A stretch of DNA of 27,638 nt from NCBI GenBank assembly GCA_002729015.1, contig PBVO01000069.1, positions 1 through 27,638 of the forward strand, written 5' to 3'. The notes beneath the pieces were generated by a model that made no database searches, was not told the DNA's origin, and saw only the letters and a list, made by a program, of their open reading frames with translations. Made by a program: the position numbers and the translations under genes. The DNA comes from Candidatus Poribacteria bacterium (GTDB taxonomy: Bacteria > Poribacteria > WGA-4E > UBA9662). Each line of letters opens with the position of its first letter. The first letter of the stretch is position 1. Positions 26,009 to 27,638 of this stretch are shown here, in pieces.

Positions 26009-27041
26009 TTATAATATTGGCATTGTCGGATTAGGATGGGTCGCCGGGGCACACATCGAAACATTCAAAAATGTTACCGGGGCAAATGTGACAGCTATCT
26101 GCTCACGCAGGACACATGACCCAAAGGATTTGGAAGCACAATATGGGATTCCACTAAAGGTTTACAATGACTTTGAACAAATGATAGCAGATCCTAAAAT
26201 CGACATCATCGACATTTGTACCCCACATCCTTTTCATCCTGACCAGGCCGTAGCAGCAGCAGAAGCCGGGAAACACTTAATTATCGAGAAACCGATTAGT
26301 ATTAGTTATGATGAAGCGAAACGGATTCAAACTGCAATTCAAGCTCAACAGATTCAAGCCTGTGTCTGTTTTGAATGTCGGTTCAGCAAGCATTTCACAA
26401 TGATTCGTTCCATTATTGATCAAGATTTACTTGGCCACCTACATTACGGCGAAGTTGATTATTATCATGGGATTGGTCCTTGGTACGGCCAATATGAATG
26501 GAATATTAAAAAAGATTTCGGTGGGTCTAGTTTATTAACAGCTGGTTGTCACGCACTTGATGCTTTGCTGTTTTTTATGGATGGAGCAGTGGAAGAGGTT
26601 ACCAGTTATCAAACTAAATCCAAGGGGAAATATTTTGAGCCTTACGAATACCAAACCACTAGTGTTACATTGCTTAAGTTTGAAGGAAGCGAAAGATTAG
26701 CCAAAGTTACATCCTGTGTTGATTGTCTCCAGCCATATTATTTTCATGTCCACTTGGTTGGTAGCGATGGAAGCCTATTAGATAACCGAATATATTCTGA
26801 TAAAATCAGCGGTATGAATAAGGACAAATGGTCAACTTTAGAAACGGCTCTGATTGATTCTGGCGATGTGAGCGATCATCCCTATGAACCCCAATTTCAA
26901 GCTTTTATCGACAGCTTGAGAAAAGGAGAAAAAATGCCACTAACTGATTTCGACACGGCTTTTAAAACACATCAGGTAGTTTTTGCGGCCGATCTATCAG
27001 CAAAAGAAGGAAGAACCGTCAAATTATCGGAGTTGAGTTAA
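26001..27041 (+). CDS. Gfo/Idh/MocA family oxidoreductase
   Basis: A 346-residue NAD(P)-dependent dehydrogenase of the glucose-fructose oxidoreductase/inositol dehydrogenase family. The Rossmann motif is GLGWVAGAH (10-18), the family EKP motif is at 96-98, and the active-site segment [14 protein letters not shown] (174-187) gives H184 as the likely catalytic histidine. Family members oxidise sugars, inositols or amino sugars. The substrate is not predictable, but sugar isomerase and ABC genes nearby support carbohydrate work. AAGGAG lies at 25983-25988 inside the upstream gene. It ends just before a hairpin that separates it from the convergent lipoprotein gene. Confidence 0.92.
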   Translation: MNDYNIGIVGLGWVAGAHIETFKNVTGANVTAICSRRTHDPKDLEAQYGIPLKVYNDFEQMIADPKIDIIDICTPHPFHPDQAVAAAEAGKHLIIEKPISISYDEAKRIQTAIQAQQIQACVCFECRFSKHFTMIRSIIDQDLLGHLHYGEVDYYHGIGPWYGQYEWNIKKDFGGSSLLTAGCHALDALLFFMDGAVEEVTSYQTKSKGKYFEPYEYQTTSVTLLKFEGSERLAKVTSCVDCLQPYYFHVHLVGSDGSLLDNRIYSDKISGMNKDKWSTLETALIDSGDVSDHPYEPQFQAFIDSLRKGEKMPLTDFDTAFKTHQVVFAADLSAKEGRTVKLSELS

Positions 27042-27071
27042 ACAGACCTAGAAGAGTCTAATTTCTAACAT

Positions 27072-27114
27072 CCAGGAAGTCAGAAGGCTACAATGTAAAC
27101 AACTGACTTCCTGG
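27072..27114. terminator. 12-base-pair hairpin between convergent genes
   Basis: CCAGGAAGTCAG (27072-27083) and CTGACTTCCTGG (27103-27114) are perfect complements with a 19-base loop. The hairpin lies between the stop of the Gfo/Idh gene (27041) and the stop of the leftward lipoprotein gene (27126), so it can act on both transcripts. Neither side has a T-tract, so it may protect 3' ends or terminate with Rho. Confidence 0.6.
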
Positions 27115-27125
27115 GCCCGTAGTAG

Positions 27126-27527
27126 TTAATTAGTTGATTGCAAAACAGCCTGATATCGGCCGCCAAGGTTCACGACTGCATCAACTAATTGTTGACTCGT
27201 GACCTCACCTTTGTTTATTGTAACGACAGCACTATTTGGCATAGCAACGTCGGCTTTAACTACACCGGCAATTTCTGTGAGTGCAGACCGCACTCTGGTG
27301 ACACAGCTGGCACCTCACGTCATCCCAGAAACTTTAAGCGAAACAGTTTCTGTTACTACATCATTGCCCGAAGCTGTTTTTGTATTTGATTGATTTGTCG
27401 AGTGATCTTTTTTTTCGACGTTTGTCTGTCCAGTTTCCGTCTCAATTTGACTTTGTTTCGAACACCCCAAAGTCAAAAGTAGACTTAAACTGACCAGAAA
27501 AACGTAAAAGTATTTCCGTTTTAACAT
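27126..27527 (-). CDS. Candidate selenoprotein: lipoprotein with heavy-metal-associated domain (in-frame TGA)
   Basis: Read through one TGA (27317-27315), this frame gives a 133-residue protein ending in TAA. The start ATG (27527-27525) has AGAGG about eight bases upstream; an earlier ATG at 27557 is less likely. The first 21 residues are a lipoprotein signal ending LTLGC, so Cys22 would be lipidated. A hydrophilic linker leads to a heavy-metal-associated (MerP/CopZ-like) domain: strand VSLKVSGMT, then TGA as residue 71, then GASC, VTRVRSALTEIAGV, and a last strand and helix of normal length. The sequence on both sides of the TGA fits one domain, which argues for selenocysteine. The canonical motif is GMTCxxC; here the gap to Cys75 is three residues. 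A SECIS-like hairpin follows the TGA. A simple nonsense mutation or sequencing error is the alternative. Confidence 0.65.
27279..27295 (-). promoter_or_regulatory. Candidate bacterial SECIS hairpin
   Basis: On the minus strand GAGTGC and GCACTC form a perfect 6-base-pair stem with loop GGTCT. The loop starts 25 bases after the TGA at 27317-27315, inside the usual range for bacterial SECIS elements. Loop plus 3' stem give GGTCTGCAC, the same as I recall in the E. coli fdhF SECIS. A lower CTGT/ACAG pairing may extend it. Confidence 0.6.
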
Positions 27528-27558
27528 ACAATATACCTCTAGCTGGAAATTGCACACA

Positions 27559-27588
27559 ATTGTATAAGTGATTGCTGGCTATTGTCAA
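27559..27588 (-). promoter_or_regulatory. Sigma70-type promoter of the lipoprotein/selenoprotein gene
   Basis: On the minus strand TTGACA (27588-27583), 18 bases, then TACAAT (27564-27559). The ATG at 27527 lies about 30 bases downstream. A good promoter and ribosome site support the view that this gene is live rather than decayed. I see nothing else in 27589-27638. Confidence 0.6.
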
Positions 27589-27638
27589 TTCGATTTTGGG
27601 TTATCAAAAATGCAGTTGGTATTATTATTAAATGGTCG

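Noticed and set aside
27189..27393. Two short plus-strand frames over the lipoprotein gene
   Set aside because: They have no family resemblance or ribosome sites and are antisense to the heavy-metal-associated domain.
27315..27557. An 80-residue protein ending at the TGA
   Set aside because: It would stop in the middle of a heavy-metal-associated domain whose remainder continues in the same frame to 27126.

Overview
This is a gene-dense, AT-rich bacterial window with no rRNA, tRNA, phage, IS or CRISPR. The proteins point to a Gram-negative marine or aquatic lineage of the Planctomycetes/Verrucomicrobia/Poribacteria/Latescibacteria type. The evidence is PSCyt1 (planctomycete cytochrome c), DUF1549/DUF1553 and DUF1501 proteins, phytanoyl-CoA dioxygenase, a xylose-isomerase-like TIM barrel, a Gfo/Idh/MocA oxidoreductase and a Reg_prop propeller protein. 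A pelagic Poribacteria-like genome is my preferred guess, but no phylogenetic marker is present.

Layout. At 55-420 (+) there is a FlgM-like anti-sigma factor, whose end overlaps an orphan RND efflux permease (417-3611, -). A stand-alone DUF1549/DUF1553 protein (3710-5287, -) and a GNAT acetyltransferase (5397-5969, -) follow. An SDR (6096-6860, +) has its own sigma70-type promoter. A long leftward block (15483 down to 6864) encodes PSCyt1-DUF1549-DUF1553, a Tat-exported DUF1501 protein, a diheme PSCyt1-LRR protein, a sugar isomerase/epimerase and a PhyH dioxygenase. A 282-base divergent promoter region (15496-15777) separates this block from a rightward carbohydrate ABC transporter operon: binding protein, two permeases and a MalK-like ATPase. 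A PilZ-like gene (22971-23852, -) meets its end. A TPR/Reg_prop periplasmic protein (23996-26008) overlaps a Gfo/Idh oxidoreductase (26001-27041). The window ends with a small metal-binding lipoprotein gene read leftward.

Two things stand out. First, between the binding protein and the permeases of the ABC operon sits an 896-residue protein. It joins an S1-S4 voltage-sensor domain (seven basic residues in S4) to an extracytoplasmic domain and a class III adenylate cyclase with all catalytic residues. The fusion recalls the ion-channel adenylyl cyclases of ciliates and apicomplexans, but lies here in a bacterial sugar-uptake operon. Second, the last gene (27126-27527, -) reads as one lipoprotein with a heavy-metal-associated domain only if an in-frame TGA, exactly at the metal-binding motif, is decoded as selenocysteine. 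A hairpin with loop GGTCT lies at the spacing expected of a bacterial SECIS element.

Working together (inference): the ABC system, isomerase, SDR, Gfo/Idh and PhyH look like uptake and catabolism of sugars or polyols. The PSCyt/DUF1501 set is probably periplasmic redox or degradation machinery of unknown substrate. The cyclase would couple transport, or the membrane state, to cAMP.
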